A stretch of 64,000 nt of DNA from Burkholderia sp. Bp8963 (GTDB lineage Bacteria; Pseudomonadota; Gammaproteobacteria; Burkholderiales; Burkholderiaceae). Shown in pieces: positions 1 to 8,055 of the stretch (position 1 is its first letter; the number at the start of each line of letters is the position of its first letter). Both the position numbers and the translations under genes were made by a program. The notes below the pieces were generated by a model, which made no database searches, had not been told where the DNA came from, and worked only from the letters and a program-made list of their open reading frames with translations. Location: assembly GCF_003854275.1 (NCBI RefSeq), contig NZ_QTQP01000019.1:62001-126000 (forward strand). The letters are read 5' to 3'.

Positions 1-116
1 CGATGATCGGAGTGGACCGCATTGCGCTGCGGCGGGCGAGGCACTGTTAGCGTTTTCCCGAATCTTATCGAATCGGAATTTCCGAATGTCACCCGATATC
101 TAGTCGAAAAACGCCA

Positions 117-142
117 AACTGTTTGACGTGAGTCAAACAGTT
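117..142. promoter_or_regulatory. Perfect 11-bp inverted repeat, candidate operator
   Basis: The arms AACTGTTTGAC (117-127) and GTCAAACAGTT (132-142) are perfectly complementary around a GTGA spacer. There is no T-run on either side, so a terminator is unlikely. The symmetry and arm length suit binding of a dimeric repressor, but no adjacent promoter or regulator was recognised. The 1-226 stretch holds no convincing gene. Confidence 0.5.
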
Positions 143-226
143 GTCATTGATCAAGCGCGACGGGAGAAATTCGCCTATCGCAATCTGGCTGATTGCGAAG
201 GCGATCGCGAGCATCAGTGCACCGTT

Positions 227-436
227 CTATGCGGCAGACGCGAGACGTTCCCGCCAAAAATCGCCGTCAGCCCCAAATACCTTGCTTTGCCACTTGGTGC
301 CGTCCCAGTAGACCGGGAACCAGCATGGGTTACCGGGCCATCGGCCTTCACACCACATCGGTTCCGCAGGCGGATTGGTGCACGGGAGCCACGTTCCTTC
401 CCGGATAGGACGCTGTTGCAGATCGGCTATGTTCAT
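227..436 (-). CDS. Small Trp/Pro-rich hypothetical protein
   Basis: This 69-residue ORF has a balanced, soluble-looking composition with many Trp, Pro and Cys residues, for example the stretch PMWCEGRWPGNPCWFPVYWDG. It has no membrane segment or known motif. It starts with ATG at 436 behind a weak purine-rich stretch. The overlapping + strand frames look like shadows. It resembles the small orphan proteins found in phage or accessory DNA, but I do not recognise a family. It stands alone, with no operon partner in view. Confidence 0.4.
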   Translation of the reverse strand: MNIADLQQRPIREGTWLPCTNPPAEPMWCEGRWPGNPCWFPVYWDGTKWQSKVFGADGDFWRERLASAA

Positions 437-933
437 GGTCTCGGCTCGCTCTAATTATGTTTCCACATGAACACTATCCTACCGTTATTTTTCAATTCCA
501 TTTCAATTAAGAAATAATATCTATATTGTTGTTTTTGTCTGACAAACGTGCATCCGGGCTTGCATCCCGATCCGGTTGTAGCGAATTTCCGGCGACGCGC
601 GTTGCATTCTCATCGCATTGGCAGTTTCGTACAGGTGTTTGGCGGCAGCCGCAGTTCGGTGTGCCATAGAATCCACTCGACACCGCCATGCCTCAGGAAC
701 TATCCCAGATCCGGGGGCACCCCGATACGGCGGCTCTTGGCCCGGCACGAAGGTGTGCCGGGCTTTCTTTTTTGACAAGCCGGCATACCGAACGACGTAT
801 CGCGCACACCGTACGCCACTTCCGGCCGGCGCGGCTACATCGCAGTCCTATATAAGTAAATGCTACATGATGCCTGGCAATGCAGGCTGAAACCTACTTC
901 AGCCGGCAGTCGCTGTAGTAGGCCGTAGCGGAT
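437..933. other. Gap without a convincing gene
   Basis: The stretch is AT-rich at 470-530 and moderately GC-rich afterwards. Several short overlapping frames exist on both strands, but none looks like a protein. The one clear signal is the terminator at 740-773, which implies a + strand transcript, possibly a small RNA, ending here. Confidence 0.4.
740..773 (+). terminator. Strong rho-independent terminator
   Basis: The arms GCCCGGCAC (740-748) and GTGCCGGGC (755-763) form a perfect 9-bp GC-rich stem with a 6-nt loop. The stem is followed by TTTCTTTTTT (764-773). The T-run is only on the + strand. No + strand gene ends just upstream, so the transcript it terminates is unknown. Confidence 0.85.
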
Positions 934-1167
934 TCAGGCGCGCCCGGGAACGGCCTCGGCACGCAATTCGCATACCACCTCTCTGCTGCTGGCCAGTTCT
1001 TCGATCTGGGCCAGCGTCAGTGCGGCAATCCACGATGCGGTCTTGTCAGAGATGCCCAACTGACGGATGGCCTCCTCGCGATCGATACGCAGCATCTGCT
1101 GCACGAGCCCGAGGTACGACAGATTGAATGATTCAATCGCGTCGAATATATCGTCCTGTTCGGCCAT
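934..1167 (-). CDS. Short FlhD-family regulator homologue
   Basis: The 77-residue product carries the FlhD core pattern: NLSYLGLVQQMLR, then QLGISDKTASWIAALTL, then a conserved Leu/Cys stretch. FlhD is the flagellar master-activator subunit that binds DNA together with FlhC. The ATG at 1167 has a good ribosome-binding site (AGGAACG); the longer frame upstream is not protein-like. It is about 30 residues shorter than usual FlhD, missing the C-terminus, and no FlhC gene is nearby. It lies divergent to the UDP-glucose pyrophosphorylase gene at the edge of the EPS locus. A regulatory link to EPS is possible but unproven. Confidence 0.75.
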   Translation of the reverse strand: MAEQDDIFDAIESFNLSYLGLVQQMLRIDREEAIRQLGISDKTASWIAALTLAQIEELASSREVVCELRAEAVPGRA

Positions 1168-1647
1168 GATCGTTCCTGATCGGACAGCGGTTGTGTTCGG
1201 CCCATCACGCACGCGGGCGCGTATCCGCCGCGTGTCCGGAATTCGCAGTCGGCTTTTCATTATTAAACTGTACGTCATACGAATGCGCGCTCGCCGACAA
1301 AATCTAGACGATATTCGCCACTTCACGCCACTTCGCGCTGCATCCGCGACACGCGTGATCGGGCTGGCCCGCAAACGTTTCAACCCCCGTTCCGTCTATC
1401 CATTCCGATGACCCGACGTTACGCGCCACGCATGCCGCTCGACCGGCGCGGATACGAACCGACTGGCGGATTTGCACTAGATTCAGTCGCTGCCCTGTTT
1501 TCGAACGCCCCTAGGATTTCCCGAATTGCAGTCGGGCCGACTGTGCGACTGCTCTCGTGCCGCGCCGAACGATTCGGCGCACACGGACAGCCGCGCCGGA
1601 TATCGACGTTGTCAGCCTTTCATTTCGAACAGATGGAACCCACCACT
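1168..1647. other. Divergent intergenic region
   Basis: This region separates the FlhD-like gene (-) from the pyrophosphorylase gene (+), so it should hold promoters for both. It contains an inverted repeat GCAGTCG (1528-1534) / CGACTGC (1546-1552), a possible operator about 95 bp upstream of the + gene. Frames extending through it do not look coding. Confidence 0.4.
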
Positions 1648-2532
1648 ATGTTGAAAGTGACGAAAGCTGTATTTCCGGTCGCCGGCCTCGGCACCCGCTT
1701 CCTGCCGGCCACCAAGGCAAGCCCGAAGGAGATGCTGCCCGTCGTGGACAAGCCGTTGATCCAGTATGCGGTTGAGGAAGCGATCGAAGCGGGCATCACC
1801 GAGATGATCTTCGTGACGGGCCGCAGCAAGCGCGCGATCGAGGATCACTTCGACAAGTCGTACGAGATCGAGGCGGAGCTCGAGGCACGCGGCAAGGAGA
1901 AACTGCTGTCGCTCGTGCGCAGCATCAAGCCGAGCCACGTCGATTGCTTCTACGTGCGCCAGGCCGAAGCGCTGGGGCTCGGTCATGCGGTGATGTGCGC
2001 CGAGAAACTGGTGGGCGACCACCCGTTCGCGGTGATCCTCGCCGACGACCTGCTCGACGGTCCGACGCCGGTGCTGCGCCAGATGATCAACGTATTCAAC
2101 CACTACCACGCGTCGGTGATCGGCGTCGAGGAAATCGCGCCGGAAGATTCGAAATCGTATGGCGTGATCGACGGCAAGCGCTGGGAGGACAACCTCTTCA
2201 AGCTGTCCGGGATCGTCGAGAAGCCCGAGCCGGCGAAGGCGCCGTCGAATTTCGGCGTGGTCGGCCGTTACGTGCTGAAACCGAAGATCTTCGAGCATCT
2301 GCGCGGGCTGAAGCCTGGCGCCGGTGGTGAATTGCAGCTGACCGACGCGATCCAGTCGCTGCTCTCCGACGAACAGGTGCTCGCGTACCGCTACGACGGC
2401 ACGCGATACGACTGCGGCAGCAAGCTCGGGTACCTGAAGGCGACGGTCGAGTTCGCGCTGCGGCATCCGGAAGTCGCGGCGGACTTCGAGCAGTATCTGC
2501 TCACGCGCATGTCGGACCTGCTCGTCGCCTGA
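1648..2532 (+). CDS. galU: UTP-glucose-1-phosphate uridylyltransferase
   Basis: This enzyme makes UDP-glucose from glucose-1-phosphate and UTP, the donor for the priming sugar and for glucose in the EPS. The 294-residue protein opens with the nucleotidyltransferase signature [18 protein letters not shown] followed by [15 protein letters not shown]. Further conserved parts are ILADDLL, the [10 protein letters not shown] segment and the C-terminal [12 protein letters not shown]. Length and motifs match bacterial GalU/UgpA (called BceT in the cepacian cluster). ATG 1648 gives the usual N-terminus [10 protein letters not shown]; an alternative ATG lies at 1633. It is GC-rich like the backbone and precedes a PAP2 gene. 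Confidence 0.95.
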   Translation: MLKVTKAVFPVAGLGTRFLPATKASPKEMLPVVDKPLIQYAVEEAIEAGITEMIFVTGRSKRAIEDHFDKSYEIEAELEARGKEKLLSLVRSIKPSHVDCFYVRQAEALGLGHAVMCAEKLVGDHPFAVILADDLLDGPTPVLRQMINVFNHYHASVIGVEEIAPEDSKSYGVIDGKRWEDNLFKLSGIVEKPEPAKAPSNFGVVGRYVLKPKIFEHLRGLKPGAGGELQLTDAIQSLLSDEQVLAYRYDGTRYDCGSKLGYLKATVEFALRHPEVAADFEQYLLTRMSDLLVA

Positions 2533-2562
2533 CGACGAGCATGCATCCCGCCCCTGCACGAA

Positions 2563-2595
2563 GCGCGGCGCGTTGCCGCATTTTGCGCGCCGCGC
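2563..2595 (+). terminator. GC-rich hairpin after the uridylyltransferase gene
   Basis: The arms GCGCGGCGCG (2563-2572) and CGCGCCGCGC (2586-2595) pair perfectly. Only a short ATTTG follows, so this is a weak intrinsic terminator or attenuator between the uridylyltransferase gene and the downstream PAP2 gene. Confidence 0.4.
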
Positions 2596-2631
2596 ATTTG
2601 ACACGACCGTTTCGACCAGCGGGGATCCGGG

Positions 2632-3213
2632 ATGTGGCTCGCCATCGGCAACCTCGGTGACGCGGCGCTGACGCTGCCGCTCGCCGCCGTCTGTTTCGTG
2701 TGGCTCACGCGCTCGCTGTACGGCTGGCGAATCGCACTGTCGTGGCTCATGCTGCTTGCCGCAGGCATGCTGATCGTCGGACTGACGAAGATTCTCTATG
2801 CCGGCTGCGGGCTGGAGATTCGGTCGATCAACTTCCGCGTGATCAGCGGTCACACGATGCTTGCCGCCACCGTCTGGCCGATGGCGTGCCTGCTGATGCT
2901 GCATGACGGGTGGAACGTTCGCACCGGCCCCGCGTTGCTGCCGGGGCTCGCGCTCGCGGCAACGATCGGCGTCGCGCGCTTGTGCAATGAAGCACATACG
3001 GTGTCCGAAGTGATTGCGGGCTGGATGCTCGGCGTGGCCGTGACCGTGCTGTTGCTGAAGCGGTGGAAGGACGCGCCGATTCTGCCGCCATGGCTGCGCC
3101 CGTTTGCGGCCGGCTCCGTGCTGGTGGTGTCCGGTATCGCTTACGGACACCACACGCCGATTCAGGAAGCTATCGAGATGTATTCGCCGATTGTCTGCAA
3201 CCGATTTTTGTGA
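2632..3213 (+). CDS. PAP2-family membrane phosphatase
   Basis: This 193-residue, multi-helix membrane protein has PAP2 acid phosphatase features: a Lys upstream of a conserved Arg, the SGH motif (RVISGHTMLAA) and an Arg...AHTVSEV stretch in place of the usual SR...H...D. Members dephosphorylate lipid phosphates such as undecaprenyl pyrophosphate, so recycling of the EPS lipid carrier is a plausible role (inference). The ATG at 2632 is preceded by GGGGATCCGGG. The sequence just after the stop is AT-rich, marking the start of the mosaic segment. The non-canonical third motif leaves its activity uncertain. Confidence 0.75.
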   Translation: MWLAIGNLGDAALTLPLAAVCFVWLTRSLYGWRIALSWLMLLAAGMLIVGLTKILYAGCGLEIRSINFRVISGHTMLAATVWPMACLLMLHDGWNVRTGPALLPGLALAATIGVARLCNEAHTVSEVIAGWMLGVAVTVLLLKRWKDAPILPPWLRPFAAGSVLVVSGIAYGHHTPIQEAIEMYSPIVCNRFL

Positions 3214-3440
3214 ATCTAACGAGCACGAAAGCGTCCACGGCATCGGACGCGCCTGCGGTCAATCAAGGCGAATCGGGCATATTGACAATGCTCGAACCAC
3301 TGACACACGATTATTATTTTACGATAATTCCATCAAATTCTCAAAAATCTCAGCAAGTCAAATAAAATTCACACACCAAATTTTGAATTTCACAGCCTGA
3401 CATCCTGAAATATTAATAAATTCTTGTGGAGCACCAAGCC

Positions 3441-4589
3441 ATGAAGGTTAGCGTAGCAGCATGTGGCCGATTTCACTTTCACAACTACGTTGAACGGCTT
3501 GACGAACTTGGAATCCTTGACACGTTTTACTACTCTCACAAAATACGCAATACTGCATTCTCGTTAGTGCGTGGCCGCGCCGTCAATATTTGGGCGAAAG
3601 AATATGCTGTGCGAGCGCATGCAAAACTCCTCAAGGGCCATTTTAGCGACCTGCTCTATCCGACATATCATGATCTTTGGCAACTCGGGGTTCGATTGAA
3701 CTGGCGACCGACACCATTGTTGCACGTGATGGCACATGGCACATCACGACAAATCGTCGAAACCGCGAAGCGAGAGGGTTCGACTGTAATCGGTGAGGTT
3801 GTCAACACGCACCCAATCTATCGAGACAATATCCTAACCGACGAAGAGAATAAACGAGGACTCGAGAAAGAAGCAAGAATCAATCGCCAACAACGAAGAT
3901 TGATTGAGGAACTAAAAATGTACGACTACGTACTCGCGCCGTCCGCGATCGTACGAGAATCGTTTATACAGCACGGCATCTCTCCAGACATAATCAAGGT
4001 GATCCCCTACGCCGCCAACGTGAAAAGATTTAAACCATTAGAGAAGGACAAAAAATCAAAAGATCGCTTCAACATAATTTGCGTTGGACAAGTAAGCATT
4101 CGAAAAGGCCAACTCTACCTACTCGAAGCAGTCAAGCAACTTAACGACAAGCGCTTACATGTCACGCTAATCGGCCAAATCGAGCCACGGATCGAATCTT
4201 TATTGACTCCCTATCGACATCTCTTCACGCATATTCCACGCGTCGACAACGCCCTACTAAACGAATACTATAACGCGGCCGATCTTTTCGTCCTGCCCTC
4301 CCTAGAGGAAGGCTTGGCGGTAGTGTTATGCGAAGCCTTAGCTACTGGACTACCCATTGTCGCCACTCGAGAATCCGGTGCTGCGGAAATTATCGATCAT
4401 GACAGAAGTGGCAAGATTATCCACGCCGGCTCCGCAACCCAACTGGCCGATGCGATAAACGAGATGGTTAGCGATCCAGATAAAATCAATGAATTTTCGC
4501 GTCAGGCGACTCTCGCCGCCACCCATACTCACAATTGGAATCAATACGTCGATAAACTGCGCAGTGTCTACTCAAGTTGCCTGCGCTAG
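3441..4589 (+). CDS. GT4-family glycosyltransferase
   Basis: This 382-residue protein has the two-lobe GT-B layout. The N-terminal lobe is a Rossmann-like acceptor domain (HVMAHGTSRQIV). The C-terminal lobe has IICVGQVSIRKGQ at about 215-227 and the donor-binding LPSLEEGLAVVLCEALATGLPIV, the GT4 E-x7-E pattern. It should add one sugar to the lipid-linked EPS repeat in the cytoplasm; donor and acceptor are unknown. ATG 3441 lies 9 nt after GGAG. The gene is clearly more AT-rich than its neighbours, consistent with acquisition by transfer. The prophage remnant begins about 50 bp after its stop. Confidence 0.85.
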   Translation: MKVSVAACGRFHFHNYVERLDELGILDTFYYSHKIRNTAFSLVRGRAVNIWAKEYAVRAHAKLLKGHFSDLLYPTYHDLWQLGVRLNWRPTPLLHVMAHGTSRQIVETAKREGSTVIGEVVNTHPIYRDNILTDEENKRGLEKEARINRQQRRLIEELKMYDYVLAPSAIVRESFIQHGISPDIIKVIPYAANVKRFKPLEKDKKSKDRFNIICVGQVSIRKGQLYLLEAVKQLNDKRLHVTLIGQIEPRIESLLTPYRHLFTHIPRVDNALLNEYYNAADLFVLPSLEEGLAVVLCEALATGLPIVATRESGAAEIIDHDRSGKIIHAGSATQLADAINEMVSDPDKINEFSRQATLAATHTHNWNQYVDKLRSVYSSCLR

Positions 4590-4640
4590 CCGTTGCAAGT
4601 GACAGGACGAGGGGCTTTCCGCTGCAGAGTCAGCTATTCC

Positions 4641-5078
4641 TTAATTTTTATCCTGTCTCGCGCCTTTAATTCGCGTCGGGAACACGACAGCCAGGCAGCC
4701 GATGAGCAGCACGACGGTGACGGTCGGACGCACCCAGTCTTTCGGCTGCTGCGCGGCGAGCCGGCGTGCACCGTCGCGGTCGGCCGCCTCAGCGGTGTAG
4801 ATGTCCTTCTCGTAGGTGAGCTGCGCCTGCTGCGTCTGCGCGCTGATCTGCGCGAGCTGCGCCTGCTGCTCGAGTACGGCTTTCTGGAACTGCAGAGCGA
4901 GATTCGGATCGGCCTGCAGCGCGGCAAGTGCGGCATCCGGGGCCGACTGCCCGGTAACAGCCTGCGCAACGCCGACGACCTTCGTCGCCACGTCTTCGGC
5001 TTTCGAGCCGCCGAGCCAGCCGGCAATCATCGGCGCGAACTGAGCGAGCGCCATCGCGATAGGGATCAAGGGCATCAT
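4641..5078 (-). CDS. Phage holin-like protein, 3' truncated
   Basis: The 145-residue product has an N-terminal hydrophobic segment (PLIPIAMALAQFAPMIAGWL), a Gln/Ala-rich coiled-coil middle and a C-terminal segment DWVRPTVTVVLLIGCLAVV, a layout like phage holins of the three-TM type. After that segment the protein ends abruptly with FPTRIKGARQDKN, which looks non-native, so the last part was probably lost at the prophage/EPS junction near 4.66 kb. ATG 5078 overlaps the endolysin stop as ATGA, with AGGAG just upstream. A role in timing endolysin release is inferred. Confidence 0.6.
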   Translation of the reverse strand: MMPLIPIAMALAQFAPMIAGWLGGSKAEDVATKVVGVAQAVTGQSAPDAALAALQADPNLALQFQKAVLEQQAQLAQISAQTQQAQLTYEKDIYTAEAADRDGARRLAAQQPKDWVRPTVTVVLLIGCLAVVFPTRIKGARQDKN

Positions 5079-5557
5079 GCGGCTCCTGTCGTGAGATTTG
5101 CGGCGATCCTGCGCGCCCAGCCTTTGCCGAACGTCACCCACGTCGCCAGAGAGGTGAAATAGGTCAGGCGCAGCGCGTTCCAGCGCATCATGAAGCGCAG
5201 CGGGTCGACCGCCTTCACCGCGGCGATCGTCGCGGGCCCGAGCACGCCATCGACGCGCACACCGGCCGCGCCCTGCATCCAGATCACCGGATGGCCGCCG
5301 TTGTAATTCGCGTCGAACACTTGGAAGGCCACGCGCGGGTCGAACTCGTCGAGGTGTAGCGGATCCCAGTACAGCTTTTTCGCGATCTGCTTGGCCGTGT
5401 CACGCGGCAGGCCGCGCATCGCGCCGGTGTAGCCGGCCGCCCGCGCGACGCGCGCCGTGACGCCCCACATCGTCTCGCCGCCCGGGTCGCGCGGGTTGTT
5501 CGAGTAGCCGCCCTCGTTTCCGATCAGGGCGTCGAATGCATCGTCGAAGCTGCTCAT
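5075..5557 (-). CDS. Phage endolysin, glycoside hydrolase family 108
   Basis: This lysozyme-like enzyme would cut peptidoglycan glycan strands. Residues near 14-35 show the GH108 signature IGNEGGYSNNPRDPGG followed by T..GVT; the Glu before GGY is the catalytic acid in the family. A C-terminal peptidoglycan-binding-like repeat follows (GVRVDGVLGPATIAAV). The length of 160 residues is normal. The start at 5557 (MSSFDDAFDALI) is chosen because upstream codons are not conserved-looking. The gene lies between two holin-like genes, forming a lysis cassette. It appears intact although the rest of the prophage is not. Confidence 0.9.
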   Translation of the reverse strand: MSSFDDAFDALIGNEGGYSNNPRDPGGETMWGVTARVARAAGYTGAMRGLPRDTAKQIAKKLYWDPLHLDEFDPRVAFQVFDANYNGGHPVIWMQGAAGVRVDGVLGPATIAAVKAVDPLRFMMRWNALRLTYFTSLATWVTFGKGWARRIAANLTTGAA

Positions 5558-5558
5558 G

Positions 5559-5843
5559 TCATTCCCTCCCGATGACTGCCTTCGCCTTCCGGCGAAGCAG
5601 GATTTCGATGTACTGCGACCCGACGATGCCGAGCGCGCTGCCAATGCCGAGCAGCGCGAGCGGATCGAGATTCGGGATCTGCAGCAGCGCGATGCCTGCC
5701 ACCATCGAGGTAGCAGAACCCATCAGCGCGCGGCCGACGATCACGCGAAACGTGAGTTGCTCGCTGCTGACGAGTAGTTTGGCGATGCCGATGAGTGCGC
5801 CCATGATGATCAGCTCCAGAATCGTTTTTTCATGGTCTTGCAT
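5559..5843 (-). CDS. Phage holin
   Basis: The 94-residue protein (from MQDHEKTILELIIMGALIG) has two or three hydrophobic helices and a basic C-terminal tail (LLRRKAKAVIGRE), typical of phage holins that permeabilise the inner membrane. It sits directly upstream of the endolysin. ATG 5843 follows a clear AGGGAGATTTG ribosome-binding site; an upstream in-frame start at 5888 is less likely. Confidence 0.75.
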   Translation of the reverse strand: MQDHEKTILELIIMGALIGIAKLLVSSEQLTFRVIVGRALMGSATSMVAGIALLQIPNLDPLALLGIGSALGIVGSQYIEILLRRKAKAVIGRE

Positions 5844-5901
5844 CAAATCTCCCTGGAAATGAAAAAGCCGCTCATAGGCGGCTTTCATGAAGCGAACCAG
5901 A

Positions 5902-6084
5902 TCAGGCTACGTGACGGAAATACGAGCCCTTCGTACCCTGAACGCTGCCAGCCTCTAAGCCAGACTGGAATGCTTGCGCATTGGTGACCCATGTCGCGCC
6001 TGATGCGGCCGGCACGGTCGAGCCGTTGATAGACACCGCGTTCGAATTGCCATGTGCCGTATATGTGTTGTTCGACGCCGTCAT
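5902..6084 (-). CDS. Short phage tail-associated protein
   Basis: The 60-residue ORF MTASNNTYTAHGNSNAVSIN... has a Thr/Ser/Asn-rich, beta-like composition seen in tail fibre parts. A second frame entering from ATG 6154, which overlaps the upstream gene as ATGA, starts MTASNVLKIRHGTAAQHATF, typical of tail fibre N-termini, and then drifts into non-protein-like sequence. The two frames together suggest a frameshifted or recombined fibre gene. The exact product is uncertain. Confidence 0.45.
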   Translation of the reverse strand: MTASNNTYTAHGNSNAVSINGSTVPAASGATWVTNAQAFQSGLEAGSVQGTKGSYFRHVA

Positions 6085-6150
6085 CCGAACCGGTGAACGT
6101 GGCATGCTGCGCAGCAGTTCCATGGCGAATCTTCAGTACGTTGCTGGCGG

Positions 6151-6504
6151 TCATACGATCGCTCCCATATCGAAGGTTTGCAGCGGGGCGTCGGTGATCA
6201 ACCCGAGGTCGGTGACGCCCGCCGTGAAGAGATTCGCAGCCGCCGCGCTTGACGCTGCGCTCGCAGCGCTGGCCGACGCTGCATCTGCCTTCGTCGATGC
6301 GGTCTCAGCCGCTGACGTGGCCGTTGACGAGCTTTCGGCCGCAGCAGTTTGGCTTGCGGCTGCCTGTGATGCGGCCTGTTCCGCGCTCGCCGCATCTTGC
6401 GACGCACCGGACGCCGCAGCCAGCAACGCAGCCGCGGTTGCATCGGAAGTCCCGAGGTTGAAAATCTGAGTTTTGGTGCCAACCGTTACGCTTATGCTGC
6501 CCAT
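6151..6504 (-). CDS. Tail fibre N-terminal protein, Ala/Ser coiled coil
   Basis: This 117-residue protein begins MGSISVTVGTKTQIFNL and then has about 70 residues of Ala/Ser-rich heptad-like repeats, the usual shaft architecture of phage tail fibres. It ends after a short non-repetitive tail (TDAPLQTFDMGAIV), without a receptor-binding tip. It follows the baseplate-like fragment by 3 bp and overlaps the next start as ATGA. Confidence 0.65.
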   Translation of the reverse strand: MGSISVTVGTKTQIFNLGTSDATAAALLAAASGASQDAASAEQAASQAAASQTAAAESSSTATSAAETASTKADAASASAASAASSAAAANLFTAGVTDLGLITDAPLQTFDMGAIV

Positions 6505-6507
6505 GAA

Positions 6508-6830
6508 TCAGATCCCCTTCGTTGCGCTCGGGGCGAGATAGGCATCCCCGGCAAATGGCCGAACGCGGCGCCCGTCTGGCGACTTGAGAAACAGATCCCA
6601 CGCACCCAGCCTCAGGGCGCGCTGCCCCTCGACTACATATTTGACTTGCGTGTAATCGACGCTGAGAGCATTCGAAAGCGCGGCGAAAATAGTCGCCGCG
6701 CCACCGCCATTCGCGCCGAGCGTGATGCCGTTCCCATTGCTGATCGAGATGAGCGGAGTTGGCGATCCGTAATCCGCTCGAATCTCGAGCTTCGCTGTCC
6801 ACGTCGACAAGTCGGGATTGGTCCCGTCAG
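6508..6830 (-). pseudogene. C-terminal fragment of a phage baseplate-like protein
   Basis: The reading frame carries PDLSTWTAKLEIRADYGSP, an ITLG segment and LFLKSPDGRRVRPFAGDAYL. This pattern resembles small BppU-type or baseplate beta-sandwich proteins of tailed phages. Its natural N-terminus is missing: upstream the frame enters the tail-I gene out of phase at about 6822-6830. The fragment is therefore a deletion product and probably not expressed as a working protein. Confidence 0.65.
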
Positions 6831-7244
6831 CATCTGCATGATGCCGCCGAGCGCCATCGACGCGCCGAGGCCGAAGAAAGCCGCAGATGCCCCCAACCAC
6901 AATGCAGCATTCAGGCCGGGAATGAACGATGCCGCGATCAGTGCGGCGCCAAGGATGAACTCGAAGAAGCCGCCCTTTGCGCCGGAAATGATCGGCGCGA
7001 TCCGGATGTCGTCGTCGCCGGCCGGACGGTGAATTTCGTCGATGCTCTGGTTGCGCCGACCGTTGAAAACCGCGAACGTCAGGCCGTTGTCCTTGGCGTT
7101 CATCATGAACTTCTCGAAGCCTGGCACGACGACGCAGAGCGCGCGCACTGCCTCGGCAGTCGACCTCACGGCGAGGCGATGGACGCGCCCGAACTTCGCG
7201 CCCAGCACGCCATAAAGGCGAATGGTTCTCAGCTTTTCAGACAT
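6822..7244 (-). pseudogene. Truncated tail assembly protein I
   Basis: From ATG 7244 (MSEKLRTIRLYGVLGAKFGR) the frame encodes a lambda-I-like tail assembly protein, with the two hydrophobic Gly/Ala helices FILGAALIAASFIPGLNAALW and GASAAFFGLGASMAL and the segment GGIMQMLTG. Shortly after that segment the homology stops and the sequence jumps into another phage gene. About 50-60 C-terminal residues and the whole central tail-fibre gene J, which normally follows, are gone. The ribosome-binding site GCAGGAG is intact. Confidence 0.8.
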
Positions 7245-7917
7245 GGCCCATCTCCTGCATATCTCAGCACCGTGCGCAGGCAGTGCGCCCACATTCCGCC
7301 CCACACCACGCGGCCGGACAGGCGCCCGTACATGTGATGCAGCATCATCCCGTCACCCAGATAGATGCCGGCATGATTCGGCACGCCGTTCTTGCTCCGG
7401 ATTTCCATCAGCGGCACATCACCAACTTCAAGCGTCGCGTCTTGCCCGACGTCGACAAAGCCGGCCTTCCCGAATTTCTCGAGGTAGAGATTCGACCGGC
7501 CGTCTTCCCACCAGCCGTCCACGCGCTCGAAATCGGGCAGTTCGGCACCTCGCTCGAGCTTGTACCAGTCCCGAACGAGTGCGTAGCAGTCGAGCGCACC
7601 ATGCGAGAACTCGCGGCCGATCAACGGTGCGACGTAACCGCTCGGGGCAAACTCGCACCAGTCCTCGACGCCGATCGAGCCGCCTGCCTGCACGCCGACC
7701 GATACGATCACCCACGCCGGAATTCCGCTGCGCTCGCACATCGCCTTGTCGGCCATACTCGGCCGCGCCGGCGCGCCCGGATGGGAGTGCACGAGCGCGA
7801 TGATCTCGCCGCGGTCCTTGGCGTTCGCGTAGTCCTCGGGCGACAGCGCGAAATGCTCGGACGGCGTTGCCGCGACATTGCGGCATGCGACGTATGCCTC
7901 GGTCTCGCCATTTCCTG
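7229..7917 (-). pseudogene. Tail assembly protein K (JAMM plus NlpC/P60), N-terminally deleted
   Basis: In frame from about 7917 the translation reads AGNGETEAYVACRN, then EIIALVHSHPG with the HxHP metal-binding motif of the JAMM domain. An NlpC/P60 domain follows with the Cys of DCYALVRDWY and the His of VPNHAGIYLG. The first 30 or so residues, including the native start, are missing because the sequence is fused to a Rha-like gene at about 7905-7917. The 3' end overlaps the I gene by 16 nt, as is usual in lambdoid tails. Confidence 0.75.
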
Positions 7918-8055
7918 CAATGCAGGAGATTCGATCACGCCGCGCGCAACGAGGCGCTCGATCGTCACCTTCACGTTGTCATGGCGGGATTCGACAAGAT
8001 CCGCAATCTCCCGGCTCGACATCGTCAGCACTGCAGGTTGCAGGATCGCGCCCAT
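7905..8055 (-). pseudogene. Rha-family phage regulator, N-terminal fragment
   Basis: Fifty residues (MGAILQPAVLTMSSREIADL, then ESRHDNVKVTIERLVARGVI) match the N-terminal DNA-binding part of Rha/antirepressor-type phage regulators. The frame then runs into K-gene sequence out of phase. ATG 8055 directly follows the TAA stop of the CII-like gene. Rha belongs to the early region and K to the late tail region, so most of the phage genome was lost between them. Confidence 0.7.

Noticed and set aside
1612-3243. 543-codon - strand frame
   Set aside because: It is antisense to galU and the PAP2 gene, with a His/Arg-rich shadow composition.
7428-7886. - strand 152-codon Arg-rich frame
   Set aside because: It is an alternative frame of the K gene; the K frame has the HSHP and NlpC motifs.
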